NCBI GenBank assembly: GCA_945271245.1
Contig: CALYPF010000018.1
Coordinates: 1-36,660, forward strand
Reading direction: 5' to 3'
Source of the DNA: an uncultured Enterobacteriaceae bacterium
GTDB lineage: Bacteria > Pseudomonadota > Gammaproteobacteria > Enterobacterales > Enterobacteriaceae
Length of the DNA: 36,660 nucleotides
Shown: piece by piece, positions 28,739 through 36,660 of the stretch
Layout of the letters: each line of letters opens with the position of its first letter
Position numbering within the stretch: position 1 is the first letter of the stretch
Position numbers and translations under genes: made by a program
Notes under the pieces: generated by a model
What the model saw: only the letters and a program-made list of their open reading frames with translations
The model's database searches: none
What the model was told of the DNA's origin: nothing

Positions 28739-30274
28739 TTAACGCAGGGGCAGGACAGGCGTTGGGGTTTCAGGGGTATTGGCTTCCGGCGCGAGCTGCG
28801 GTCCCGGTGCCAGGTTTAGGCCAAACATGCCGAGGAAATCGCTCAGCGTCATAGCCTGCCCGTTGAGCGTGACGTTGCCATCCGCATAGTGCAACGTGCT
28901 ACCGATAGTCTCATTCTCTGTAGTGGTCAGGCGGAACATTTGCCCCATGGCTGCAACGCCCTGTACCTGCTGAGACGCCAGTTTACTGGCCTGATCGCCC
29001 TGATAACCTTCCAGTTTTGCGACGCTGGTCATCAGTTCGGTCGCCATCGGCATGGGAATAGACAGTTTGCCATCAATGGTATTAACGACATTTGCAAAGC
29101 TGTCCTGCGGGGTTTGCGGCTGTTGCTGCTGCGGCGCTTTTAAGCCCACCGTCAGATTTAACGCGCTTTCGCCTTTATCGTTCTTCCAGCTAAGTGGCTC
29201 AATAGTAATCACCGGGTTGCCCTTCAATAGTACCGGCAGGTTATCGCGCAGGATTGCCATCGCTTTTTCCTGTTGAGCCTGAGGATCCTCTGCGAGTTTC
29301 GGATCCGCCATCAGGACACCAACCTGCGCATTGTAACGCTGGGTGAACTGATGCAGGGCGTCGCCGTCAAGGTGAGACACCTTAAGGGTCATTTTTCCCT
29401 GGCCGAGATTTTGATTTTGCAGATGCAGCGCATCTAGCGTGTAATCAAGCTGGGCGTTAAGATGTTTGCCGTCGCTATCGGGGGTAGTATGGCCGCCGAT
29501 AGTAAGCCCTTTCAGCAACGCGATTTCTTTGCCTTCCAGTGCGATAGTTAGCTTTTCCAGCGCAATTTTCTGCTCGCCCACGCGCTCTTTAAATTTGGAA
29601 ACAGTGGTATTGCCTTCACTTTTCAGGCCACTAAATGCAAGCTGAACCTGCTGCCCATACTCATTTTTCGTTGTGAACTGACCGCTGCCGGTTTCGCCGC
29701 TCACTTTAACAGCGTCCGCGTCGCTATCCACGTGCGTAGAAATAGTGGCTCCGCTGAAAGTAAGTTTATTGTCGCCCTGCGCCCAGTTGATAGGGCGGAG
29801 CGCGATATCCGATGCATTAGCGTCGCTATAGCCCACGCGGGTTTCTGCATCAAGGAAGGAACGTCCGCCGCTCATTTCGAACAGCTTTTTACTGGTGTCA
29901 TTATTATGCAGCTGCGTATGAATCGAGGCCATCGCGGGCACCAGGTTCGCTTTCTTAAGCTGAGCAAACGGGAAGGGGCCGTGATCGACATTTTCATCCA
30001 AAACTACGCTTTGCCCGGGTTTCAGCCAGCTATTTTTTGCGACAGGATCGGGCGTGATGACAAGCTGCAATTGACTTGAAAAAACGCCCCGGTGATAGTT
30101 TTCGTAAGCCAGCTTTAACCCCGCTGCGGGAGCTAATTGCTGCATTTGTTGGTTCGCTTCGGTTACGGCCTGCGAGATGTGTTGCTCTAACTGTTTGCCG
30201 GTATACCAGGCACCGGCGCTCCATACTACGCCCAGCGCCACAATAACCCCAACGGCCACCAGAGATTTTTTCAT
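28739..30274 (-). CDS. ydgA: YdgA, DUF945 inner-membrane-anchored periplasmic protein
   Basis: This 511-residue protein has an N-terminal uncleaved signal or anchor (MKKSLVAVGVIVALGVVWSAGAWYTG) and a large periplasmic region. DUF945 features are YHRGVFSSQLQLVITPDPVA, DHGPFPFAQLKK and the C-terminal ATELMTSVAKLEGYQGDQA...MGQMFRLTT. Its function is not established; YdgA is a crystallin-type (DUF945) envelope protein in E. coli. The tail is Pro-rich (TPETPTPVLPLR). ATG at 30274 is chosen over the upstream in-frame start because AGGGAA precedes it and the signal segment then begins the protein. An inverted repeat (30292-30310) lies just upstream of the ribosome-binding site. Confidence 0.92.
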   Translation of the reverse strand: MKKSLVAVGVIVALGVVWSAGAWYTGKQLEQHISQAVTEANQQMQQLAPAAGLKLAYENYHRGVFSSQLQLVITPDPVAKNSWLKPGQSVVLDENVDHGPFPFAQLKKANLVPAMASIHTQLHNNDTSKKLFEMSGGRSFLDAETRVGYSDANASDIALRPINWAQGDNKLTFSGATISTHVDSDADAVKVSGETGSGQFTTKNEYGQQVQLAFSGLKSEGNTTVSKFKERVGEQKIALEKLTIALEGKEIALLKGLTIGGHTTPDSDGKHLNAQLDYTLDALHLQNQNLGQGKMTLKVSHLDGDALHQFTQRYNAQVGVLMADPKLAEDPQAQQEKAMAILRDNLPVLLKGNPVITIEPLSWKNDKGESALNLTVGLKAPQQQQPQTPQDSFANVVNTIDGKLSIPMPMATELMTSVAKLEGYQGDQASKLASQQVQGVAAMGQMFRLTTTENETIGSTLHYADGNVTLNGQAMTLSDFLGMFGLNLAPGPQLAPEANTPETPTPVLPLR

Positions 30275-30291
30275 AACAGATTCCCTATTGA

Positions 30292-30310
30292 ACCAGGCGC
30301 AAGGCCTGGT
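30292..30310. other. Hairpin between manA and ydgA
   Basis: ACCAGGC and GCCTGGT form a 7-bp stem with a 5-base loop in the ydgA leader, downstream of manA on the same strand. It may be a transcript end for manA or a leader structure for ydgA. Neither side has a good T-run. Confidence 0.4.
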
Positions 30311-30415
30311 GAAAAATTTCAACATATGCCCGGTATTAGCTTAGCAATGCTGTTCCTAAAATGCGGTATTGCGCGATAAATTCACGCCAGCGTTTTTACT
30401 TATCGATGCGCTGAT

Positions 30416-31594
30416 TTAGCGCAGCAGGTTATATACGCGGGCGAGGCGACCTTTCCCGCTAACATTTACCGGCGATTCACTGGCGGCGATAAACGCTGAT
30501 TCCCCCGCGGCAAGCTGTACGCGATTTTGCCCGCGCGCGATAGTCACTTCGCCCTCTATACAGAACAATATTGCGGCGCTCTGCTGCGACAGCGCCGTTT
30601 CTTGAGCGTTTAAATCGTGCAGTGAAAATGCAAAATCGTCTACTGGAATGGGGAAGTCCAGTTCCGATCCGCGCCGCTCTGGCCGGGTAAGTAAGGTGCC
30701 GGCTTCCCGTGGCGTGAATTTTACATTCGCAACCAGTTCTGGAATATCGATATATTTAGGCGTCAAACCTGCGCGCAGCACGTTATCTGAGTTCGCCATC
30801 ACCTCCAGCGCCACGCCCTGCAGATAAGCATGCGGTGTTTCAGCAAACAGAAACATGGCTTCCCCTGGCGCTAGCCTTACCACGTTTAGCAGTAGTGGAG
30901 AGAACAGGCCGCTGTCCTCGGGATAAAATTGTGCAATCGTGCGGATAGTGTCCCAGGGTTCGCCGCTTTCGCGCTCAAGCGCCGCGTAAAGAACGCCCAG
31001 CGCGCGGTGTTTTTCATCGCCCTGCATATTCAGAAGTTCGGCAAACAGGGTACGCAGGCTTTCGGTATCAGGATGAGCAAGATAGCTTGCAATGGCCGGG
31101 TGGGCGCCAGCAACGCGCTGCAATAACGACACGCTATCTGAAAAAGTCCGAAACGCATTCATCGCCAGAAACGGCGTTAGGGCGAAAACCAGTTCCGGCT
31201 TGTGATTGGGATCTTTGTAGTTGCGCTGCGGCGCGTCGAGGGGAATACCGGCGGCGTTTTCCCGCGCAAAGCCCGCTTCAGACGCCGTTTTATTTGGATG
31301 AACCTGAATTGAGAGCGGCTGATCGGCACAAAGGACTTTAAATAGAAAAGGTAATTCGCCAAAGCGCTCGGCAACGGCGCCTCCCAGTAGAGTGCGGGGA
31401 TCGGCGTCAATGATATCGCGCAGTGCGCGGGTCTCGCCGTTGGGGAGCTTAATTCTGGAGCTACTTTTGGGATGTGCGCCCATCCAAAGCTCGGCCATAG
31501 GTTGCCCCTGTGGATTCGCGATGCCGTAAAGCTCGGTTAGCGCCGTTTTACTGCCCCAGCCGTAATGCTGAACGTTATTGATCAATTTCTGCAT
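30416..31594 (-). CDS. manA: Mannose-6-phosphate isomerase (class I)
   Basis: ManA interconverts mannose-6-phosphate and fructose-6-phosphate, feeding mannose use and GDP-mannose synthesis. The 392-residue type I enzyme has the zinc ligands Gln97 and His99 in LSIQVHPNKT, Glu134 in HKPELVFAL, and a fourth His in the ETPHAYLQG segment (about 255). It opens with NNVQHYGWGSKTAL and contains the WMGAHPKSSS and LNVVRLAPGEAMFLFAETPHAYLQGVALEVMANSDNVLRAGLTPKY blocks. Length equals E. coli within one residue. It is transcribed on its own, divergent from fumA, with 349 bp between them. Confidence 0.97.
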   Translation of the reverse strand: MQKLINNVQHYGWGSKTALTELYGIANPQGQPMAELWMGAHPKSSSRIKLPNGETRALRDIIDADPRTLLGGAVAERFGELPFLFKVLCADQPLSIQVHPNKTASEAGFARENAAGIPLDAPQRNYKDPNHKPELVFALTPFLAMNAFRTFSDSVSLLQRVAGAHPAIASYLAHPDTESLRTLFAELLNMQGDEKHRALGVLYAALERESGEPWDTIRTIAQFYPEDSGLFSPLLLNVVRLAPGEAMFLFAETPHAYLQGVALEVMANSDNVLRAGLTPKYIDIPELVANVKFTPREAGTLLTRPERRGSELDFPIPVDDFAFSLHDLNAQETALSQQSAAILFCIEGEVTIARGQNRVQLAAGESAFIAASESPVNVSGKGRLARVYNLLR

Positions 31595-31837
31595 GATATA
31601 TGCCCTGTGAAGATAAAATCGGTTTTTGGCGCCCTAATTATCAGGCGAAAAGTTATCAGGCGTATGGGTTACGTAAACTGAACCTGGACTCTGCGCGAAT
31701 GGGTATACTATCCCCCGTTTGTGCCCGGTCCGCGTTCAGCTTATTGTTATTGCGCCTGCCCTAACACCCTCTTATTAAATCAATTATTTGCCATGAAGTA
31801 ACCCTGAAGGATAAAAAGTCGTATTAGCCTCAGTTTT

Positions 31838-31847
31838 TGTTAAATAA
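31838..31847 (+). promoter_or_regulatory. ArcA-like box upstream of fumA (distal)
   Basis: TGTTAAATAA matches the ArcA-P consensus (A/T)GTTAATTA(A/T) at nine of ten positions. It lies about 97 bp before the fumA start. ArcA represses fumA without oxygen in E. coli. Confidence 0.45.
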
Positions 31848-31906
31848 ATGTGTACCATATTGTGAATATCGTGCGTCAAAGGGCTGGGCGTGGCGTAAAA
31901 GACATC

Positions 31907-31916
31907 ATAATTAACA
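31907..31916 (-). promoter_or_regulatory. ArcA-like box upstream of fumA (proximal)
   Basis: On the minus strand TGTTAATTAT is a perfect match to (A/T)GTTAATTA(A/T). It lies 27 bp before the fumA start codon, a position suited to repression. Assignment is by motif only. Confidence 0.5.
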
Positions 31917-31943
31917 AAAACTGATGCTGAAAGTGAGAACACA

Positions 31944-33590
31944 ATGTCGAATAAACCATTCTATTATCAGGTGCCGTTTCCGTTGAAGCAGGATGAGACG
32001 GATTATTACCGGCTTACCCGTGAGCATGTGTCCATATCAGAATTTGAAGGGCAGGAAATTCTCAAAATAGAGCCTGCAGGCCTTACGCGCCTGGCCCAAC
32101 AGGCGTTTCACGACGCATCTTTTATGCTGCGCCCGGCGCATCAGCGCCAGGTCGCCGCCATTCTTGACGATCCGCAGGCCAGTGATAATGACCGCTACGT
32201 GGCTTTGCAATTCTTACGCAACTCTGACATTGCGGCCAAAGGCGTACTGCCAACCTGCCAGGATACCGGTACGGCAATTATCGTTGGGAAAAAAGGGCAG
32301 CGCGTCTGGACCGGCGGTGGCGATGAAGCGGCGCTGTCGCGTGGAGTCTACAACACCTTCATCGAAGATAATCTGCGCTATTCACAAAATGCCGCGTTAG
32401 ATATGTATAGCGAAGTGAACACAGGTACAAATTTGCCGGCGCAAATTGATTTATTTAGCGTCGACGGCGCGGAATACCATTTTTTATGTATCGCCAAAGG
32501 CGGCGGTTCAGCGAATAAAACTTACCTGTATCAGGAAACCCGCGCGTTACTGACGCCCGGTAAGCTGAAAAATTATCTGGTCGATAAAATGCGCACCCTT
32601 GGGACGGCGGCTTGCCCGCCTTATCATATTGCTTTTGTGATTGGCGGTACGTCGGCTGAAATGAATTTGAAGACCGTCAAACTGGCATCAACAAAATATT
32701 ATGACGGACTGCCGCAGGAAGGAAATGAACACGGGCAGGCATTTCGCGATATCACGCTGGAGGCCGAATTGTTGGAAGAGGCGCGTAATTTAGGGCTGGG
32801 AGCGCAGTTTGGCGGTAAATATTTTGCCCATGACATTCGCGTGATACGCCTGCCGCGCCACGGTGCCTCTTGCCCCGTAGGGATGGGCGTTTCCTGCTCT
32901 GCTGACCGGAACATCAAAGCCAAAATTAACCGCGAGGGAATTTGGATTGAACGACTGGAACACAATCCCGGGCAATACATCCCTGAGGCGCATCGGCTGG
33001 CAGGCGAAGGCGAAGCGGTACGCGTTGACCTCAATCGTCCCATGCCTGAGATTTTGGCTCAGCTTTCACAGTATCCGGTATCGACGCGGTTATCTTTGAG
33101 CGGCACCATCATTGTGGCGCGGGATATCGCGCACGCGAAGTTAAAAGAGCGGCTGGACAGCGGCGAACCCTTACCGCAGTACATGAAGGATCATCCGGTT
33201 TATTATGCCGGGCCAGCGAAAACCCCGGAAGGATACGCGTCCGGATCGCTGGGGCCAACCACCGCCGGGCGAATGGATTCATATGTGGATCTCCTTCAGG
33301 CCAACGGCGGCAGCATGATTATGCTGGCGAAGGGCAATCGTAGCCAGCAGGTGACCGCAGCATGTAACAAACACGGAGGCTTTTATCTGGGCAGTATCGG
33401 CGGCCCGGCCGCGGTTTTGGCCCAGCAAAGTATTCGCAGCCTGGAGTGTATTGCCTATCCCGAACTGGGAATGGAAGCCATCTGGAAAATTGAGGTTGAA
33501 GATTTTCCCGCCTTTATTTTGATTGATGATAAAGGGAATGATTTCTTTCAGCAGATCCAGGCTTCCCAGTGCAATGGCTGCGCAAAATAA
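31944..33590 (+). CDS. fumA: Class I (4Fe-4S) fumarase
   Basis: FumA hydrates fumarate to malate in the aerobic TCA cycle. The 548 residues match the E. coli class I length. The three cluster-binding cysteines are Cys105 (LPTCQDTGT), Cys223 (TAACPPYH) and Cys317 ([15 protein letters not shown]), each with conserved surroundings. The C-terminal beta domain carries [32 protein letters not shown], typical of FumA/FumB. The start ATG is preceded by AGTGAG. It lies upstream of fumC in the same direction, with a hairpin between them. The cluster makes it oxygen- and superoxide-sensitive, which explains the stable FumC as backup. Confidence 0.97.
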   Translation: MSNKPFYYQVPFPLKQDETDYYRLTREHVSISEFEGQEILKIEPAGLTRLAQQAFHDASFMLRPAHQRQVAAILDDPQASDNDRYVALQFLRNSDIAAKGVLPTCQDTGTAIIVGKKGQRVWTGGGDEAALSRGVYNTFIEDNLRYSQNAALDMYSEVNTGTNLPAQIDLFSVDGAEYHFLCIAKGGGSANKTYLYQETRALLTPGKLKNYLVDKMRTLGTAACPPYHIAFVIGGTSAEMNLKTVKLASTKYYDGLPQEGNEHGQAFRDITLEAELLEEARNLGLGAQFGGKYFAHDIRVIRLPRHGASCPVGMGVSCSADRNIKAKINREGIWIERLEHNPGQYIPEAHRLAGEGEAVRVDLNRPMPEILAQLSQYPVSTRLSLSGTIIVARDIAHAKLKERLDSGEPLPQYMKDHPVYYAGPAKTPEGYASGSLGPTTAGRMDSYVDLLQANGGSMIMLAKGNRSQQVTAACNKHGGFYLGSIGGPAAVLAQQSIRSLECIAYPELGMEAIWKIEVEDFPAFILIDDKGNDFFQQIQASQCNGCAK

Positions 33591-33596
33591 GCGAAT

Positions 33597-33618
33597 ATGC
33601 CGCTCTCAGGAGCGGCAT
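33597..33618 (+). other. Hairpin between fumA and fumC
   Basis: ATGCCGCTC and GAGCGGCAT form a perfect 9-bp stem with loop TCAG, 6 bp after fumA. No T-run follows, so it could stabilise the fumA mRNA end or reduce read-through into fumC rather than fully terminate. Confidence 0.55.
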
Positions 33619-33745
33619 TCGGCCTGAACGACTTTCTCACTCGCTCCCTATTTTCCGCCAATAACGCACTAAGCAATAAACCGCTTTTATCAGCTTTTCC
33701 ATACTCAGTTATCAATAATTAACCCTATTTACAGGAGTGGAGAGC

Positions 33746-35146
33746 ATGAGCGTGAGCCGTACTGAAAAAGATTCGATGGGGCATATTGACGTACCCGCAG
33801 ACCGGTTATGGGGGGCGCAGACTCAGCGCTCGCTGGAACACTTTCGCATCTCCGGAGAAAAAATGCCGGCCGCATTGATCCACGCGCTGGCGCAGGTGAA
33901 GCGGGCGAGCGCGCAGGTAAATATGGCGCTTTCTCTACTGCCAGAGTTACAGGGTAACGCAATCATCCAGGCGGCAGATGAGGTGCTGGCAGGAAAACAT
34001 GCGCAGGAGTTTCCGTTAGTAATATGGCAAACGGGTTCTGGCACGCAAAGTAATATGAACATGAACGAAGTATTGGCAAACCGCGCCAGCGAACTTTTAG
34101 GCGGTGAACGGGGCGAAGCGCGGCGGGTACATCCAAACGACGATGTGAATAAAAGCCAGAGTTCTAATGACGTTTTTCCCACCGCGATGCACGTGGCGGC
34201 GGTGACGGCGCTGCGGGAGCAGCTTTTACCCGCGCTGGCGACGCTGACGCAAACGCTTAAAGCAAAATCTGACGCTTTTAGCGACATTGTTAAAATTGGA
34301 CGCACGCATTTACAGGATGCGACGCCGCTGACGCTGGGGCAGGAAATCTCCGGTTGGGCGGCGATGCTTGAGCACAACCGCCGCCATATTGAATCCCAGT
34401 TGCCGCATTTGTATGAACTGGCGCTGGGAGGTACGGCGGTAGGCACCGGGCTGAATGCGCCCGAGGGATATGCCGGGCAGGTAGCGCAGACGCTGGCAGC
34501 GCTGTGCGGATATCCTTTTATCACCGCTCCGAATAAATTTGAGGCGCTGGCCGGCTGCGATGCGCTGTTACAGGCGCATGGCGCCTTAAAAGGGCTGGCG
34601 GCATCGCTGATGAAAATCGCCAATGATGTGCGCTGGCTGGCTTCCGGCCCCCGCTGCGGGATTGGCGAACTTCTTATTCCGGAAAATGAGCCGGGGAGCT
34701 CGATAATGCCCGGAAAGGTGAACCCAACCCAGTGCGAGGCGGTGACCATGCTTTGCTGCCAGGTGTTTGGCAATGATGTTGCGATTAATATTGGCGGGGC
34801 GTCCGGTAATTTTGAATTAAACGTATTTCGTCCAATGGTTATACATAATTTCCTCCAGAGCGTGCGCTTGCTGGCCGATGGAATGCGCAGCTTTAATGAG
34901 CACTGCGCTGAAGGTATTGAACCCAACCGCGATAAAATATCCCGGCTGGTAAATGATTCACTGATGTTAGTGACCGCGCTTAATCCGCATATTGGCTACG
35001 ATAAAGCGGCGCAAATTGCTAAAAAAGCCCACAAAGAGGGGACTTCACTGCGTGAGGCAGCGCTGGCGTCGGGGCTGGTCAGCGGCGAGCAGTTCGATGA
35101 CTGGGTGCGCCCGGAACGCATGACGGGAAAATTGGCTGGTCGCTAA
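33746..35146 (+). CDS. fumC: Class II fumarase (FumC)
   Basis: FumC is the iron-free, oxygen-stable fumarase, a homotetramer induced in enterics by SoxRS and low iron. The 466-residue protein has the superfamily signature [11 protein letters not shown], the active-site regions [49 protein letters not shown] (catalytic His) and APNKFEALA. The ATG at 33746 gives [29 protein letters not shown]; the in-frame GTG at 33737 overlaps the Shine-Dalgarno AGGAG (33733-33737) and is rejected. Its stop overlaps the convergent tus stop by 4 bp. Confidence 0.97.
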   Translation: MSVSRTEKDSMGHIDVPADRLWGAQTQRSLEHFRISGEKMPAALIHALAQVKRASAQVNMALSLLPELQGNAIIQAADEVLAGKHAQEFPLVIWQTGSGTQSNMNMNEVLANRASELLGGERGEARRVHPNDDVNKSQSSNDVFPTAMHVAAVTALREQLLPALATLTQTLKAKSDAFSDIVKIGRTHLQDATPLTLGQEISGWAAMLEHNRRHIESQLPHLYELALGGTAVGTGLNAPEGYAGQVAQTLAALCGYPFITAPNKFEALAGCDALLQAHGALKGLAASLMKIANDVRWLASGPRCGIGELLIPENEPGSSIMPGKVNPTQCEAVTMLCCQVFGNDVAINIGGASGNFELNVFRPMVIHNFLQSVRLLADGMRSFNEHCAEGIEPNRDKISRLVNDSLMLVTALNPHIGYDKAAQIAKKAHKEGTSLREAALASGLVSGEQFDDWVRPERMTGKLAGR

Positions 35147-36057
35147 TCATCCACCCGCCATAGGTGCAGACGTGGAATGAGTAGCGATAGCGGCTGGGGC
35201 TGGGGGCGATGCCGGTAATGTATATTCTGCGCGTCGTAGTCCGCCAGCTCGCCGATATCCGGTAGGCTGGTGCCCTGGCGGCAAATAACCAGCAGCGGTG
35301 AAGGGCAGGCGTATTGTTTCTGGCGCTGAGTATGGGAATACCATACGCGCGCCAGCGGTTGTACTTTGACCGGCCTGCGTATCTTCAGGCGAGCATGCTC
35401 AGGGAGCGCGGCAATATCATTGTATTCTTGCGTTACCTGGGCTAACCATTGTTCACGCGTCAGCGGCGCCGCGGCATTTAATGTTTTTTTTAGCATGGCC
35501 AGGACTTCACTGCGCGTGAAGTTTTTCACAACCTGTTTATTTGCCCAGCCGAAGCGCAGTGTGGCGGGCTGTTCAATTAACGTTATCTGACGGTAGGCGC
35601 TGAGGGTGATAAGGCCAGGCACGTGGCGATGTACCCATTCAAAACGCTGTGCCGGGGTTAACGCTGAATCCACGGTAATGATTTGCGCCAGCCGCCGCTT
35701 TAGTGCGTTAATTATTTCTACGTGCTGACGTATGCGCGCCTGCCGTGGAGCGTCTACTTCGTAACATAGCGCTCCCGGGAGCCTTACGGCTGCCTTGCTG
35801 CTGGTTTGCTCCGATTGCTGTTGTATAAACAGTCGGGTGAAATGGCGTAATGCCAATGTTTCCGCTTCTCGTCCTGAATACGGGTGGACGGGAATATAAG
35901 ATAGCGGGGCGTGCTCAGCGCCTTTTTCAACCGGCGGCAGCGCAAAGACGCGCGCGTTTCGCAATGACAGATCTTCGCACTCATGGGTGAACGCGGTGAG
36001 TGCATGTTCCAGATGGCGGGCAGTCTCAGTCAATTGTTGTGGAAGGTCGTATTGCAT
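35143..36057 (-). CDS. tus: Tus, replication terminus site-binding protein
   Basis: Tus binds Ter sites as a monomer and blocks DnaB helicase in one direction. From ATG 36057 (MQYDLPQQL) it has 304 residues, against 309 in E. coli. Conserved blocks are [58 protein letters not shown], and [17 protein letters not shown]. His143 and Phe139 correspond to E. coli His144 and Phe140, which form the C6 lock pocket, and Lys88 to Lys89. A longer in-frame start at 36072 would begin at the edge of the Ter site and add MDSLA; I prefer 36057 by N-terminal alignment. The Ter site directly upstream allows Tus to repress its own gene. The C terminus is convergent with fumC. Confidence 0.93.
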   Translation of the reverse strand: MQYDLPQQLTETARHLEHALTAFTHECEDLSLRNARVFALPPVEKGAEHAPLSYIPVHPYSGREAETLALRHFTRLFIQQQSEQTSSKAAVRLPGALCYEVDAPRQARIRQHVEIINALKRRLAQIITVDSALTPAQRFEWVHRHVPGLITLSAYRQITLIEQPATLRFGWANKQVVKNFTRSEVLAMLKKTLNAAAPLTREQWLAQVTQEYNDIAALPEHARLKIRRPVKVQPLARVWYSHTQRQKQYACPSPLLVICRQGTSLPDIGELADYDAQNIHYRHRPQPQPLSLLIPRLHLWRVDD

Positions 36058-36071
36058 CGCTAAACTATCCA

Positions 36072-36094
36072 TAATTAGTTACAACATACTTTTA
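36072..36094 (-). promoter_or_regulatory. Ter replication fork-arrest site (TerB equivalent)
   Basis: On the minus strand the site contains the invariant core AGTATGTTGTAACTA; the 23-mer differs from E. coli TerB only at the outer positions. It lies 15 bp upstream of the tus start, as in E. coli, where Tus autoregulates through it. The G-C(6) non-permissive end faces increasing coordinates, so forks coming from the folM side should be stopped while forks coming through tus should pass. Confidence 0.92.
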
Positions 36095-36480
36095 GCATGC
36101 TATTGCTTCAGGTGCCATCCAAAGTGCCTAAAAAGGTCAGGCAAGGAAAACAAAATCGATAATATTGTGACGTTGTCACGAAGAATCTTTGGTACGAAGA
36201 GCAAAATATCGGCCACATACCTGAATCAGTACTATCGGCTTTGCTTGCGTAGAGCGTTTCAGCTAAACGCGCCTCCCCGATGGCCCCGTCTTTGCGTTAA
36301 TTTGTCCATGTATTACGGCCTGCTATCGCAGGCTCTAATTTTCAGCCATCTTAGCATGGCTCCGTGCAACCGGGTAAATGGCCCAGGATATCGCTGCGTT
36401 AGCGGGTGGAATGCCCGTTCCATTTATTAATATCAAAGAAGAGTGCTCCAAAATGCGAGCGGGTTACATCATTGTCAGAC
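36095..36480. other. Spacer between Ter and folM remnant, lacking rstB, rstA and ydgC
   Basis: In E. coli about 2.5 kb with rstB, rstA and ydgC lies here; this window has 386 bp. I looked on the minus strand for RstB (HELRTPL, SWPLW), RstA (receiver-domain start) and YdgC fragments and found none. A hairpin GCCTGC-TATC-GCAGGC at 36318-36333 followed by TCTAATTTT on the plus strand could be a terminator remnant. Confidence 0.5.
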
Positions 36481-36607
36481 TCAGGAGCGTAAATTCCGTC
36501 CACCGTCAACGGGGAAGGTTCTGCCGGTGACAAATTGGCTTGCCATCAGATAATCAACCAGTCCAATAATTTCCTGCACACCCGGCGTAACTCCCATGAG
36601 TGATTTG
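36481..36607 (-). pseudogene. folM: folM (dihydromonapterin reductase), C-terminal scrap cut by an IS
   Basis: Forty-one codons remain before the TGA at 36481-36483. They begin KSLMGVTPGVQEIIGLVDYL and end FPVDGGRNLRS, the short-chain dehydrogenase C terminus of FolM, which reduces dihydromonapterin (and dihydrofolate weakly). E. coli FolM is 240 residues, so about 199 are missing, including the Rossmann GxxxGxG and the catalytic Tyr-x-x-x-Lys. The break is exactly at the IS end (36607/36608). The rest of the gene should lie beyond this IS copy or, after rearrangement, beyond the left one. Confidence 0.92.
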
Positions 36608-36660
36608 TGTCAACAACGGGTAAAAAGTGATCCACTTACCGTCACCACCAACGGTCTAAT
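36608..36660. mobile_element. Terminal segment of the same insertion sequence, right copy (inverted)
   Basis: Bases 36608-36657 are the exact reverse complement of 1-50, and three more bases (AAT) of the element follow. Because the same 50-bp end faces inward at both edges, the two copies probably lie in inverted orientation. The element body is outside the window, so the IS21-family assignment rests only on the TG start and the TGATCCACTT motif. Confidence 0.75.

Larger units (their letters stand above)
31595..31943. other. Divergent control region between manA and fumA
   Basis: This 349-bp region holds the promoters of manA (left) and fumA (right). Two ArcA-like boxes are visible near fumA and are listed separately. 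No coding frame or hairpin of note is seen. Confidence 0.55.

Noticed and set aside
33823..34926. 367-codon open frame on the minus strand, antisense to fumC
   Set aside because: It lies wholly within fumC, has low-complexity Ser/Pro/Ala content typical of a GC-rich shadow frame, and matches nothing I know.
36058..36072. Upstream start for tus adding MDSLA
   Set aside because: It would place the start codon at the edge of the Ter site. Alignment of MQYDL with E. coli MARYDL favours the ATG at 36057, though initiation at 36072 is not strictly excluded.
1..36660. Composite transposon carrying 36 kb of cargo
   Set aside because: The content is ancestral core chromosome in the conserved order, not foreign cargo. 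Two independent insertions of the same IS explain the structure better.
1..36660. CRISPR arrays, prophage genes, toxin-antitoxin pairs, tRNA or rRNA genes
   Set aside because: I looked for regularly spaced repeats, phage modules, small paired ORFs and CCA-ended cloverleaf sequences and saw none.

Overview
The window is a piece of enterobacterial chromosome from near the replication terminus. It carries about 25 recognisable housekeeping genes in the order known from Escherichia and Salmonella: ydhF-sodC-ydhK-ydhJ-ydhI / slyA-slyB-anmK-ydhA(mliC)-pdxH-tyrS-pdxY-gstA-dtpA-nth-rsxEGDCBA-ydgK-ydgJ-add-malY-malX-malI-ydgA-manA-fumA-fumC-tus-(folM). Proteins resemble the E. coli and Salmonella versions closely but are clearly diverged. 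For example, SlyA, Tus and RsxC differ at many positions and RsxC has a short repeat tail. I therefore place it in Enterobacteriaceae, probably outside Escherichia and Salmonella sensu stricto, and do not name a genus. Comparisons with E. coli and Salmonella here rest on recalled knowledge, not on an alignment.

Layout. (1) Bases 1-50 are the end of an insertion sequence that has removed the 5' part of ydhF. (2) 0.9-5.8 kb: periplasmic Cu,Zn superoxide dismutase, a three-gene inner-membrane efflux set (ydhIJK), the divergent MarR-type regulator slyA with a near-perfect SlyA box between them, and lipoprotein slyB. (3) 6.1-10.8 kb: cell-wall recycling (anmK), lysozyme inhibitor (mliC), vitamin B6 metabolism (pdxH, pdxY) and tyrosyl-tRNA synthetase. 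(4) 11-20.6 kb, all on the minus strand: gstA, dtpA, and a tightly overlapping rsxABCDGE-nth operon preceded by ydgK. (5) 21-28.7 kb: ydgJ, add, a decayed IS200-like element, and the mal accessory regulon malYX/malI with two MalI operators. (6) 28.7-36.1 kb: ydgA, manA, fumA, fumC, tus and the Ter site. (7) The right edge holds a 41-codon C-terminal scrap of folM cut by a second copy of the same IS end in inverted orientation.

The most notable points are structural. The whole 36.6-kb segment is bounded by perfect 50-bp inverted copies of one IS end, which disrupt ydhF and folM. Recombination between them could invert the segment together with tus, Ter and the FtsK-guiding KOPS motifs. The Ter site and all five GGGNAGGG motifs I found agree on one polarity, which suggests the segment now sits in the ancestral orientation. 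Genes expected from E. coli gene order are missing: blr and ydgT/cnu between ydgK and ydgJ, rstB, rstA and ydgC between tus and folM, and the uid operon and hdhA beside malI. Two unannotated candidates deserve attention: a 40-codon ORF with a strong ribosome-binding site between pdxY and gstA, and a possible small RNA ending in a textbook terminator beside the dead IS200-like element. I see no obviously novel multi-gene system; the rest is conserved core genome.
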